Of a stretch of DNA of 64,000 bases, positions 35,503-43,042 are shown piece after piece. Below the pieces are notes generated by a model. That model had not been told where the DNA came from, did not search any database, and saw only the letters and a program-made list of their open reading frames with translations. Each line of letters begins with the position of its first letter. Within the stretch, counting starts at the first letter, position 1. This DNA comes from JAHRAW01 sp963693025 (GTDB lineage: Bacteria > Pseudomonadota > Gammaproteobacteria > Arenicellales > Poriferihabitantaceae), in the NCBI GenBank assembly GCA_963693025.1, contig OY843749.1:1-64000 (forward strand), in the 5' to 3' direction. A program made the position numbers and the translations under genes.

Positions 35503-35828
35503 GGTGGTGGGTGCTCGTCATTCACAACAACTTCGTCATTCACAACAACCTCGTCATTCTCGAGCGTTAGCGCCCGTTGTCGCGTAGCGACTTACGGGCG
35601 CTTACGTCCTCGGGAATCTCCCTAAGTCTACCGTGAACTCCAACAAAGCCCCCGCCCAAAAAACCACAAAAACGGCGGCTTACTCGCCGCCTGCTTCGCT
35701 CGCTTTGTTCAAGTCCGTGCCAACCTTAGGGAGATTCCCGAGGTCGTAAGTGTCCGGTAAGCCGCCGCTTAAAAAGAAAAGGCGCGGCGGCAACGGACAC
35801 TAACGCTCGAGAGTATCTGTGTTAAAAA

Positions 35829-36779
35829 TCAAGCGATATTTACCGCCGCCGGCGTGTAGTTTTTCAGCCATGGGGTGCCGCGTTTGGCGACTGCGTTTAG
35901 TTGGGTTAGCAGTTTTCGCATGACTGCCACTTGCGCCACTTTGGGCGGTTTGCCGCGGGCGCGTAGGCGCTCGTAAAACGCCTTCATCTCGGGGTTATAA
36001 CGGCACGCCGACACCGCTCCCATGTAAAACGCGCAGCGCGGCTGCGAGCGACCGCCGCGGATGCTGCGCTTGCCGCGCATTTTGCCGCTGTCGCGCGAAT
36101 ACGGCGCCACGCCCATCAGCGCCGCAATCCGCCGATCGCTCACTTGCCCCAACTCCGGCAAATACGCCAGCAGGGTCATCGCAATCACTTCGCCGACACC
36201 GGTGACACTCTGATACAACGCCGCGCGCTCAGCCAACTCCGGCGCCGCACGCACGCACTCGCGGCAGGCTTTAATCACTGCTTCAATCTCCCCATCCAGC
36301 CACGCCAGATGCCGAAGGCACGATGCCTCAACGACCTCATCCGGGCGCTTCTCCAGCCGGTTCTTCTCCTGCACTCGCTGCTTCACCAACTGCTCGCGAC
36401 GCCTCATCAAGTCGCTCAACGCTTGACTCTCCGCGCTGCGCGCCGGCGTCGGCGGCAACTTCATCAGCGTCGCAAACTCAGCCAGCGTCCGCGCATCCAA
36501 CTTGTCGGTCTTCGCCAACCGACCGCACGATTTCGCGTAGTCTTTGGCTCGCACCGGATGCACCACTTTCACCGGCATCCGCGCCGCATGCAGCGCGCGC
36601 ACCAGATGGCGCTCATAACTGGACGCATCGCAAGCCACCTGCTCCACCGCGTTGTCGCGCAACCAAACCAACAGCGCCGGAAAGCCAGCATCGTCGTTGC
36701 TAAACTGCTGCGAGAGACCACCCGGCAACCACGCATCCAAATACGCTTTGCCCACATCAATACCCGCAAACTTCTTCAT
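35829..36779 (-). CDS. IS110-family transposase, copy A
   Basis: The 316-residue recombinase has a RuvC-like DEDD N-terminal domain (FAGIDVGKAYLD, VACDASSYE, KTDKLDARTLAEFA) and a C-terminal transposase_20 domain (VTGVGEVIAMTLLAYLPE, ALMGVAPYSRDSG). The expected catalytic serine lies in MGAVSACRYNP. The start is set by GGAGG seven bases before ATG. IS110 enzymes work with a bridge RNA encoded by the leader of the element. This copy differs from the others at a few residues (for example KMRGKRS and HLAWLDGEIEAVIK) but is intact. Confidence 0.93.
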   Translation of the reverse strand: MKKFAGIDVGKAYLDAWLPGGLSQQFSNDDAGFPALLVWLRDNAVEQVACDASSYERHLVRALHAARMPVKVVHPVRAKDYAKSCGRLAKTDKLDARTLAEFATLMKLPPTPARSAESQALSDLMRRREQLVKQRVQEKNRLEKRPDEVVEASCLRHLAWLDGEIEAVIKACRECVRAAPELAERAALYQSVTGVGEVIAMTLLAYLPELGQVSDRRIAALMGVAPYSRDSGKMRGKRSIRGGRSQPRCAFYMGAVSACRYNPEMKAFYERLRARGKPPKVAQVAVMRKLLTQLNAVAKRGTPWLKNYTPAAVNIA

Positions 36780-36826
36780 CAAAGCACCTCCTAACAAAAG
36801 CAACAAAAGGGTTAAAATGAGTTAAC

Positions 36827-37012
36827 ATCAGCGCTGTTTCCGCACACTTATATACGGGGCATTATCCCCAAGCATCTGTTCGCGGCAACAACGGCGCGAG
36901 GGGTCCGTACTCTCGAACGCTGCAGCAGGAATCAATGACACCTGCCCAGCACATGACAAGCCGGTTCACCCCTCGCGCCCACCCTCTACTCTGGCCTGAA
37001 TAGGGGGTAAAC
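36827..37012 (-). ncRNA. Putative IS110 bridge RNA, copy A
   Basis: Same sequence elements as in copy C: target guides at 36934-36939 and 36912-36919, donor guides at 36871-36879 and 36849-36855. The ends of the RNA are estimates. Confidence 0.7.
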
Positions 37013-37146
37013 TGAACATATAAATGACGAAGTGTTTGGGAATGACGAAGTCGGGGGACACTAACGCTCGAGAATGACGAGTTGTGGTTCGTCATTCCCC
37101 CCACCCCGCCCCCGCAGTGTGTTAGCGGGGGGCGCGGCAACATCCC

Positions 37147-37266
37147 CTACTGCTCGTCAGTGGCGCTTGATTTAGGGGATTTCGGGTTTTTGCGCAACAG
37201 CCCGTAGAGCGCAGTCAGTGCGAAGCACGCGGTGATGATCAGGGTTAGGATGACGGTATCACTCAT
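37147..37266 (-). CDS. Small single-span membrane protein (39 aa)
   Basis: This short frame starts MSDTVILTLIITACF, has one hydrophobic helix (about residues 4-24) followed by a positively charged LLRKNPKS segment and a polar end. Its ATG overlaps the stop of the 60-residue gene upstream (ATGAGTGA), which supports it being real. I do not recognise it. The two small genes lie alone between IS110 copies A and B. Confidence 0.5.
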   Translation of the reverse strand: MSDTVILTLIITACFALTALYGLLRKNPKSPKSSATDEQ

Positions 37267-37441
37267 TGTCTTTTTGCCTAAATGAAGAGAGATAGATTAA
37301 CGCTGCCCCGGACGCCATCAGGATTCTGCCTATGGGTGTACCGCCAGCGACGGACAACAAATCATCGAGCAGCCCAGACGCGAGCAACACAACGCCGAAG
37401 TTGCCGGTGAAGCCGAGAAAGCGATTGAAGTCGAATTCCAT
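37259..37441 (-). CDS. Small membrane protein (60 aa)
   Basis: I chose the inner ATG at 37441 (MEFDFNRFLGFTGNF) because the upstream extension to 37552 runs into repeat sequence. Two hydrophobic stretches are seen (about residues 14-27 and 36-51), with a short RQKDNE tail. The stop overlaps the start of the 39-residue frame. There is no recognisable family. The pair could be a remnant operon that survived between repeat insertions. Confidence 0.5.
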   Translation of the reverse strand: MEFDFNRFLGFTGNFGVVLLASGLLDDLLSVAGGTPIGRILMASGAALIYLSSFRQKDNE

Positions 37442-37884
37442 CCCGGCAGTGTAACACGCCGATCCCGGCGCGGCAATCTGCTTCTTTGGTAGTTCGGGCG
37501 GGGCATTGGTGGGATGGCGGTTACTACTACTCGTCATTCTATTACTCGTCATTCTCGAGCGTTGGCGCCCGTTGCCGCCCTCCCGACTTCGTCATTCTCG
37601 AGCGTTAGTGTCCGTTGCCGCCGCGCTTTTTCTTTTAAGCGGCGGCTTATCGGACACTTGCGTCCTCGGGAATCTCCCTAAGGTTAGCGCTGAGCCCAAA
37701 CAAAGCGAGCGAAGCGGGCGGCGGGTAAGCCGCCGGTTTTTTGGGCTTTTGGGTGGGGGCTTTGTTGGAATTCACGGTAGTCTTAGGGAGATTCCCGAGG
37801 TCGTAAGTGTCCGTAAGCCGCCGCTTAAAAGAAAAAGCGCGGCGGCAAACGGACACTAACGCTCGAGAGTATCTGTGTTAAAAA

Positions 37885-38835
37885 TCAAGCGATATTTACC
37901 GCCGCCGGCGTGTAGTTTTGCAGCCATGGGGTGCCGCGTTTGGCGACTGCGTTTAGTTGGGTTAGCAGTTTTCGCATGACTGCCACTTGCGCCACTTTGG
38001 GCGGTTTGCCGCGGGCGCGTAGGCGCTCGTAAAACGCCTTCATCTCGGGGTTATAACGGCACGCCGACACCGCTCCCATGTAAAACGCGCAGCGCGGCTG
38101 CGAGCGACCGCCGCGGATGCTGCGCTTGGCGCGCATTTTGCCGCTGTCGCGCGTATACGGCGCCACGCCCATCAGCGCCGCAATCCGCCGATCGCTCACT
38201 TGCCCCAACTCCGGCAAATACGCCAGCAGGGTCATCGCAATCACTTCGCCGACACCGGTGACACTCTGATACAACGCCGCGCGCTCAGCCAACTCCGGCG
38301 CCGCACGCACGCACTCGCGGCAGGCTTTATTCACTACTTCAATCTCCCCATCCAGCCACGCCATATGCCGAAGGCACGATGCCTCAACGGCCTCATCCGG
38401 ACGCTTCTCCAGCCGGTTCTTCTCCTGCACTCGCTGCTTCACCAACTGCTCGCGACGCCTCATCAAGTCGCACAACGCTTGACTCTCCGCGCTGCGCGCC
38501 GGCGTCGGCGGCAACTTCATCAGCGTCGCAAACTCAGCCAGCGTCTGCGCATCCAACTGGTCGGTCTTCGCCAACCGACCGCACGATTTCGCGTAGTCTT
38601 TGGCTCGCACCGGATGCACCACTTTCACCGGCATCCGCGCCGCATGCAGCGCGCGCACCAGATGGCGCTCATAACTGGACGCATCGCAAGCCACCTGCTC
38701 CACCGCGTTGTCGCGCAACCAAACCAACAGCGCCGGAAAACCAGCATCGTCGTTGCTAAACTGCTGCGAAAGACCGCCCGGCAACCACACATCCAAATAC
38801 GCTTTGCCCACATCAATACCCGCAAACTTCTTCAT
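37885..38835 (-). CDS. IS110-family transposase, copy B
   Basis: This is an intact 316-residue enzyme, nearly identical to copy A. Small differences include KTDQLDAQTLAEFA, RDSGKMRAKRS and GEIEVVNKA. All acidic residues and the serine of MGAVSACR are kept, so it is probably active. It has the same GGAGG ribosome-binding site before the ATG at 38835. Confidence 0.93.
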   Translation of the reverse strand: MKKFAGIDVGKAYLDVWLPGGLSQQFSNDDAGFPALLVWLRDNAVEQVACDASSYERHLVRALHAARMPVKVVHPVRAKDYAKSCGRLAKTDQLDAQTLAEFATLMKLPPTPARSAESQALCDLMRRREQLVKQRVQEKNRLEKRPDEAVEASCLRHMAWLDGEIEVVNKACRECVRAAPELAERAALYQSVTGVGEVIAMTLLAYLPELGQVSDRRIAALMGVAPYTRDSGKMRAKRSIRGGRSQPRCAFYMGAVSACRYNPEMKAFYERLRARGKPPKVAQVAVMRKLLTQLNAVAKRGTPWLQNYTPAAVNIA

Positions 38836-38882
38836 CAAAGCACCTCCTAACAAAAGCAACAAAAGGGTTAAAATGAGTTAAC

Positions 38883-39068
38883 ATCAGTGCTGTTTCCGCA
38901 CACTTATATACGGGGCATTATCCCCAAGCATCTGTTCGCGGCAACAACGGCGCGAGGGGTCCGTACTCTCGAACGCTGCAGCAGGAATCAATGACACCTG
39001 CCCAGCACATGACAAACCGGTTCACCCCTCGCGCCCACCCTCTACTCTGGCCTGAATAGGGGGTAAAC
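38883..39068 (-). ncRNA. Putative IS110 bridge RNA, copy B
   Basis: Corresponds base for base to the leader of copy C, including the CTCGAACG and AATGAC complements of the target guides. The ends are estimated. Confidence 0.7.
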
Positions 39069-39119
39069 TGAACATATAAATGACGAAGTCGGGGGAATGA
39101 CGAAGTGGGCGCGACCAAC

Positions 39120-39142
39120 GGACACTAACGCTCGAGAATGAC
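39120..39142. repeat. Right-end fragment of the intergenic repeat overlapping the flavoprotein stop
   Basis: GGACACTAACGCTCGAG and AATGACG remain. Read on the minus strand it supplies the final codons (V-I-L-E-R) and the TAG stop of the flavoprotein gene. Confidence 0.8.
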
Positions 39143-40903
39143 GCGTGTAGTACCCGGCTTAACCAAACTAAACTCCACCGGTTCGTGAGTTACTTCAATG
39201 GGAGTATTGTCATCACCAGACACCCCCCCACCCCCCAACCACCGAGCAACAGTAAAGTACGAATCCATCAACCCCCCATCCCCCGGAAAGTCTTCCCTGA
39301 AATGCGCGCCGCGGGAGTTTTGGCGGGATAGGGCGGCGGTTGTTATTGTTTCGGATATGTCCAGCAGGTTGCGGAGGTTTAGCCAGTCGTGCCAGGTTAG
39401 GTTGAAGGTGCGGTTGGTGTTTGGGATGCCGGTTTGTTGCAGGGCATCCTTGAGGGCGGCGAGTTGGGTTAGGGCTTGGCGCAGGGTTGTTTCGTTGCGC
39501 AGCACGCCGGCTTTTTGCCACATGATGTCCATCAACTCGTGGCGCAAGGCGTTGAGGTCGCCGCGGGGTTGGCGGAAGGGGTGGGTGGCGGTTTCTATTT
39601 CGGTTTGGATGCGGTCGTGGTCGGGTTCGGGGGTGGCTTTGCCGGTTTGGCGGGTTACGTAGCGCGCCATTTGCTCGCCGCAGACGCCGCCAAAGACGGT
39701 TGAGTTGGCGACGCCGTTGCCGCCCAGGCGGTTGGCGCCGTGGGCGCCGCCGGCGTCTTCGCCGGCGACGAACAAACCCGGCAGGTCGGTGAAGGTGTTG
39801 GGGTCGCAGACGATGCCGCCCATCAGGTAGTGCGCGCTCGGCACCACCTCCACGAGTCCGGTGGCGAGGTCGAAGCCGCAGTCGGCGCAACGTTTGACCA
39901 TTCCGGGGAATTGACGCTTGACGGCGTCGGCGCCGAGGTGCGCCATTTGAATATGGACGCCGCCGTTGGGCGTGGTGCGGTGCGCGCGCATTTCGGCGTA
40001 GATGGCGCGGCTGACGATGTCGCGCGTGGCGCGCTCGGCGGCGGGGTCGTAGTCGGGCATGAAGCGGTGACCCGCGCTGTTGAGAAGGTGGCCGCCGGCG
40101 CCGCGCAAGCCTTCTTCCAGCACCGTGCCGGTCATGCGCGTGTCGCGTCCGGCGAGCAATCCGGTCGGGTGAAACTGCACCATTTCCATGTCCCGCAACG
40201 GCAGCCCGAGGCGCAACGCCATCGCCAGCCCGTCCATCGATTTGTCGCCGGACGGCGTGTGATAGCGATACATCACCGGACCGCCGCCGGTTGCCAGCAA
40301 CACCGCGCCCGCGCGCACGAAGCGGAACTCGCCGCTGCGCATGTCCGCGAGCAACACGCCGCCGAGCGCATCGCCGCTTGCCGTCGGAATGAGCGCGAGC
40401 GCGCGGTGTTCTTCCATGCAGCGCAGCGGTGAGTTTCGATTCATGCGCGCCATGACTTGCTCCATCAGTCGGTTCATTATTTCAATGCCGGTCAGGTCGC
40501 CCTTGTGCACGGTGCGGTCGTGGCGCTGACCCGCGAAGGGTTTTTGGTGGAGGGTGCCGTCTCGGTTGCGGTCGAAGAAGCAGCCGAGTTCGTTTTCCAG
40601 TTGGCGAACGCGCACGATGGCGGTCTCGCAGAGTGTCCACGCGATGCGCTGGTGCGGCAGCCATTTGCCGCCTTCGATGGTGTCCATGAAGTGCTGCTCG
40701 ACCGAGTCGCCCGCTCCGAGCGCGGCGTTGTAGCCGCCTTGCACCATGCGCGTGCAGCCGCATTTGCCGAGCAACCCTTTGGTCGCCAGCGTGATGTTGA
40801 GGTCGGGGTTGGTTTGCTGCGCGTGCAATGCGGCGAAGAGCCCCGCGCCGCCGCTGCCGAGAATCAAGATGTCGGTGTCGTGCGAGGTAGTCGCTTCGGG
40901 CAT
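39125..40903 (-). CDS. Fumarate reductase/succinate dehydrogenase-type flavoprotein without covalent-FAD histidine
   Basis: The 592-residue flavoprotein has the FAD dinucleotide motif ILGSGGAGLFAAL, substrate segments EMVQFHPTGL, EEGLRGAGGHLLN with the proton-transfer Arg, and PSAHYLMGGI, and GANRLGGNGVANS. Where SdhA/FrdA have SHT-x-x-x-QGG with the flavin-linked His, this protein has GCTRMVQGG, so the His is a Cys. Non-covalent flavin is expected, and in E. coli FrdA changes at that His weaken succinate oxidation more than fumarate reduction. Fumarate reduction is thus the likelier direction. It is the last gene of a dsrC-frdB-anchor-anchor-frdA operon. Its last residues RVILER are encoded by a repeat end. 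Confidence 0.85.
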   Translation of the reverse strand: MPEATTSHDTDILILGSGGAGLFAALHAQQTNPDLNITLATKGLLGKCGCTRMVQGGYNAALGAGDSVEQHFMDTIEGGKWLPHQRIAWTLCETAIVRVRQLENELGCFFDRNRDGTLHQKPFAGQRHDRTVHKGDLTGIEIMNRLMEQVMARMNRNSPLRCMEEHRALALIPTASGDALGGVLLADMRSGEFRFVRAGAVLLATGGGPVMYRYHTPSGDKSMDGLAMALRLGLPLRDMEMVQFHPTGLLAGRDTRMTGTVLEEGLRGAGGHLLNSAGHRFMPDYDPAAERATRDIVSRAIYAEMRAHRTTPNGGVHIQMAHLGADAVKRQFPGMVKRCADCGFDLATGLVEVVPSAHYLMGGIVCDPNTFTDLPGLFVAGEDAGGAHGANRLGGNGVANSTVFGGVCGEQMARYVTRQTGKATPEPDHDRIQTEIETATHPFRQPRGDLNALRHELMDIMWQKAGVLRNETTLRQALTQLAALKDALQQTGIPNTNRTFNLTWHDWLNLRNLLDISETITTAALSRQNSRGAHFREDFPGDGGLMDSYFTVARWLGGGGVSGDDNTPIEVTHEPVEFSLVKPGTTRVILER

Positions 40904-40905
40904 CG

Positions 40906-41259
40906 CTAAAACGCCCGCAGTAAAAAGCCGCACGCGACCGCGAACGCCGCCGCCAGCGAGGCGGCGACCAGCGACTTCTGCCAGTCGCGCCACGGCAGAA
41001 ACTCCAACGCCAGCACTCGCAACCCGCCGAACAGATGCAACGCCAGCAGGAACACCAGCGCGCCCTCCGCCACCGTCGCCGCCGGGTGGCGGGTCAGCAC
41101 CAAGTAGCCGTCCAGCGCCGCGCTGTCGCGCACCGCGAGGGCGAGCAGGTAGAAATGTAGCGGCAGAAATAGCGTGAGTAGCAAGCCCGACAAGCGGTGT
41201 AGCAGAAACGCGAGCCATAGCGAGTGGCCGCGGTGGGCGTGTCGCGTGGCGCGTCGCAT
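40906..41259 (-). CDS. Membrane anchor subunit of the fumarate reductase-type complex (SdhC/D-like)
   Basis: The 117-residue protein has three hydrophobic helices. The first begins with LLHRLSGLLLTLFLP, a His-Arg-Ser arrangement typical of quinone/heme-binding SdhC-like anchors, and LHFYLL and LHLFGGLRV supply further histidines that could bind heme b. It is two bases from the flavoprotein start and four from the stop of the other anchor. It would hold the complex in the inner membrane and exchange electrons with quinone. Confidence 0.75.
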   Translation of the reverse strand: MRRATRHAHRGHSLWLAFLLHRLSGLLLTLFLPLHFYLLALAVRDSAALDGYLVLTRHPAATVAEGALVFLLALHLFGGLRVLALEFLPWRDWQKSLVAASLAAAFAVACGFLLRAF

Positions 41260-41263
41260 GCCG

Positions 41264-41596
41264 TCAGCCCAACGCCAGCGTGGCGACCGCGAAACTGCCG
41301 GTGGCGAACAGCGTCAGCCCGGTTGCCCAGGTTGCGAGGTCGAGCAGGCGGCCACTCAACTTGCCCCATTCAAAGCAGATGACGCGGATGCCGATGGCTG
41401 CGTGGAGGGAAACGGCGACGACGAAGGCTTGGTAGAAGAGCGCGAACGCCACGCTGCCCTGGGTTCTGGATAAAATTTCGGCGGCGTCCAGTCCGCCTTG
41501 AATGGCGTAGATGATGCCGCTCAAATGCCCCGCCACGAGCGGCGCCATGAGGGCGGCGGTGAGTCGTTGCGCGACGAATAGCCGCGGGCTGAGCAT
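41264..41596 (-). CDS. Second membrane anchor subunit of the fumarate reductase-type complex
   Basis: This 110-residue protein has three predicted membrane helices (AALMAPLVAGHLSGIIYAI, FALFYQAFVVAVSLHAAIG, and a C-terminal ATGLTLFATGSFAVATL). The RLTA...GHLSG and VSLHAAIG histidines resemble anchor-subunit heme ligands. The start at 41596 is two bases from the frdB stop. An open frame extends further upstream within frdB, but there is no homology there. Function is inferred from gene order and membrane topology. Confidence 0.72.
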   Translation of the reverse strand: MLSPRLFVAQRLTAALMAPLVAGHLSGIIYAIQGGLDAAEILSRTQGSVAFALFYQAFVVAVSLHAAIGIRVICFEWGKLSGRLLDLATWATGLTLFATGSFAVATLALG

Positions 41597-41598
41597 CG

Positions 41599-42390
41599 CT
41601 ACAACCGCCCCGCCAACACCGCGCGGGCGACGGTTTTTTTGATGCCGGCGATGGAGCGCGCGGGCGCGAGTTGTAGCGGGCAGTAGCGCGCGCAGCCTTG
41701 TTGCGAGTGGCAATTCTGGCAGCCGCCGTCGGCGGAAACGGCGCGCAGGCGCTGGGGTTGGGCGGTGTCGCGGGCGTCGTTCATCAGCGTCCAGGCGCGG
41801 TTGAGGGCGGCGGGACCGAGGTAGCCGGGATGCGATGCCACCACGTCGCAGGCGGCGTGGCAGACCGCGCAGTTGATGCATTCAATGCCCGCATCGGCGG
41901 CGGCGCGCCGCGGGTCGTGCGGGGCAATGCGGGCGACCGGGTCGTGGCGTCCGGCGGCGCCGTGAAAGCGCCCTTCGGCGCGCTGCCATTTGCCGAAAAA
42001 ATCCGACATATCGCACACCAGGTCTTTGATGACCGGCAGGTTTCGCAGCGGCGCCAGTTCAAGTTCCGCGCGCGCGCCGCGCAACACGTCTTTGACATGC
42101 GTGCGGCAAGTCCAGCGCGGCATGCCGTTGACCATCATCGCGCACGAGCCGCACATCCCGACCCGGCAGGAAAAACGATAACTCAAGCCCGGCTCGACGT
42201 TGCGCTGAATCCAGGTGACCACATCCAACACCGTCTGATGCGCCCGCCGCGGCGCTCGATAACACACCATCTCCCCGCCGCTTTGGTCGCCGCGCCGGAT
42301 GCGGACGCGGAGGTCGTTGGTTGCGGTTGCGGTTGCGGTGGCGGTTGCGGTTGTGGTCGTGGTCGCCCCCCGCCGCCGAGCGCGCAACAT
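41599..42390 (-). CDS. Iron-sulfur subunit of the fumarate reductase-type complex
   Basis: This 263-residue FrdB/SdhB-type protein carries a [2Fe-2S] site (SCRVGMCGSC with a later Cys in WTCRTH), and the [4Fe-4S]/[3Fe-4S] groups CINCAVCHAAC and CQNCHSQQGCARYCP. The N-terminus is odd: after MLRARRRGA comes a run of Thr and alternating Ala-Thr encoded by GGTTGC-type hexamer repeats (42318-42364). The ATG shares a base with the stop of the DsrC-like gene (TGATG), so the two are coupled. There is no HdrB-like CCG domain that would by itself mark a thiol:fumarate reductase. Confidence 0.85.
   Translation of the reverse strand: MLRARRRGATTTTTATATATATATNDLRVRIRRGDQSGGEMVCYRAPRRAHQTVLDVVTWIQRNVEPGLSYRFSCRVGMCGSCAMMVNGMPRWTCRTHVKDVLRGARAELELAPLRNLPVIKDLVCDMSDFFGKWQRAEGRFHGAAGRHDPVARIAPHDPRRAAADAGIECINCAVCHAACDVVASHPGYLGPAALNRAWTLMNDARDTAQPQRLRAVSADGGCQNCHSQQGCARYCPLQLAPARSIAGIKKTVARAVLAGRL
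42318..42364. repeat. Hexanucleotide repeat in the N-terminal codons of the iron-sulfur subunit
   Basis: Successive GGTTGC units with a few variants encode Thr/Ala-Thr. Gain or loss of a unit would keep the reading frame, so only the length of the N-terminal tail would vary. Confidence 0.75.
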
Positions 42391-42722
42391 CAGGCAACGC
42401 TGCCGAACGATTTATCAATGGCGCCCGCAGGCACCTCCAACCCCGCCAACAAACACCCCTGCGCAACCGGTCCGCCGGGGCAGATTTCATAAAGATATTT
42501 CATCCCACCCTTACGATGAAAACTCTCCTCCAACGCATCCTTAACCTGCCGCAACACCGGGCGCTCGGCTTTGTGGTAATACTCTTGCAATGCGCGGATT
42601 AATTGCCAGTGGTCGGCGGTTAGCGTTAGTCCGTGCTCGCTGGCTGCTTGGCGCGCTGATGCTTCGCTCCATCCTTCCGGGGCGTTTGGGAAGTCAGCCG
42701 GGTTTTTGGTTGGTTTGTTCAT
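42390..42722 (-). CDS. DsrC/TusE-family sulfur-carrier-like protein with atypical C-terminus
   Basis: The 110-residue protein follows the DsrC/TusE pattern: EDWSEA-like GWSEASARQAASEHG, LTADHWQLIRALQEYY and KGGMKYLYEI, then a C-terminal arm PGGPVAQGCLLAGLEVPAGAI. Canonical DsrC has two arm cysteines and TusE only the penultimate one. Here the upstream Cys (in AQGC) is present, the penultimate position is Ala (PAGAI), and eight extra residues follow. An additional Cys precedes PGGP. Since it is the first gene of the fumarate reductase-like operon and overlaps frdB by one base, it may pass electrons or a thiol to that complex. This role is inference. Confidence 0.8.
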   Translation of the reverse strand: MNKPTKNPADFPNAPEGWSEASARQAASEHGLTLTADHWQLIRALQEYYHKAERPVLRQVKDALEESFHRKGGMKYLYEICPGGPVAQGCLLAGLEVPAGAIDKSFGSVA

Positions 42723-42809
42723 GGGTGGGGTTCTCGTTGTTGCGGGGTGTGGGTGGGAGTATAACCCCCCACTTCGTCATTCCCCACTACCCCGTCATTT
42801 ATATGTTCA

Positions 42810-42995
42810 GTTTACCCCCTATTCAGGCCAGAGTAGAGGGTGGGCGCGAGGGGTGAACCGGCTTGTCATGTGCTGGGCAGGTGTCATTGATTCCTGCTGC
42901 AGCGTTCGAGAGTACGGACCCCTCGCGCCGTTGTTGCCGCGAACAGATGCTTGGGGATAATGCCCCGTATATAAGTGTGCGGAAACAGCGCTGAT
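42810..42995 (+). ncRNA. Putative IS110 bridge RNA, copy C
   Basis: Two loop structures follow each other. The first is closed by a perfect 11-bp stem (42844-42854 with 42918-42928) and contains GTCATT (42883-42888), equal to the left half of the target, and CGTTCGAG (42903-42910), the complement of CTCGAACG, the right half of the target. The second is closed by CCGC/GCGG (42937-42940, 42979-42982), capped by a GGGG/CCCC hairpin. It contains ACAGATGCT (42943-42951) and GTATATA (42967-42973), which can pair with the right and left IS ends with G-U wobbles. This is the target-loop/donor-loop order known from the IS621 bridge RNA. Transcript ends are estimated. Confidence 0.75.
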
Positions 42996-43042
42996 GTTAA
43001 CTCATTTTAACCCTTTTGTTGCTTTTGTTAGGAGGTGCTTTG

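Larger units (their letters stand above)
35812..37022 (-). mobile_element. IS110-family element, copy A (1211 bp)
   Basis: Read on the transposase strand it begins TATATGTTCAG and ends CACAGATACT, with no terminal inverted repeats, as is normal for IS110. It lies in a repeat end as CGTCATT[IS]CTCGAG. There is a non-coding leader of about 240 bp before the transposase gene, and only 17 bp follow it. Confidence 0.93.
35552..37029. repeat. Cloverleaf repeat with IS110 copy A in its right end
   Basis: The repeat runs from 35552 to CTCGAG at 35811, is interrupted by the IS110, and its last bases AATGACG follow at 37023-37029. The left arm is the AGCGCCCGT/ACGGGCGCT variant and its inner stem is GTCGC/GCGAC rather than GCCGC/GCGGC. 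A right-end fragment follows at about 37056-37079. Confidence 0.9.
37868..39078 (-). mobile_element. IS110-family element, copy B (1211 bp)
   Basis: Identical length and ends to copy A, inserted at the same position of a repeat end and in the same orientation relative to it. Copies A and B flank a region of about 0.85 kb in direct orientation. Confidence 0.93.
37590..39085. repeat. Cloverleaf repeat with IS110 copy B in its right end
   Basis: The repeat runs from 37590 to CTCGAG at 37867, IS110 follows, and AATGACG continues at 39079-39085. Its central arm is enlarged by an extra GC-rich palindromic piece (about 37698-37750, GGCGG...CCGCC). A left-end fragment precedes it (37547-37578). Confidence 0.9.

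Noticed and set aside
36144..36794. Long open frames antisense to the IS110 transposases (216 codons in each copy)
   Set aside because: They mirror the high-GC codon pattern of the transposase strand, start without a ribosome-binding site and give Arg/His/Gln-rich sequence typical of shadow frames.
35812..39078. Composite transposon formed by IS110 copies A and B
   Set aside because: IS110 elements insert singly by a site-specific route and have no inverted ends; the two copies are more simply explained by independent insertion into neighbouring repeats.
39125..40903. L-aspartate oxidase or adenylylsulfate reductase for the second SDH-like flavoprotein
   Set aside because: It is operonic with a three-cluster FrdB and two membrane anchors, and a genuine NadB is encoded at 57901.
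43016..43042. Extended N-terminus for the IS110 transposase
   Set aside because: GGAGG lies between this upstream start and ATG 43043, where homology to IS110 enzymes begins.
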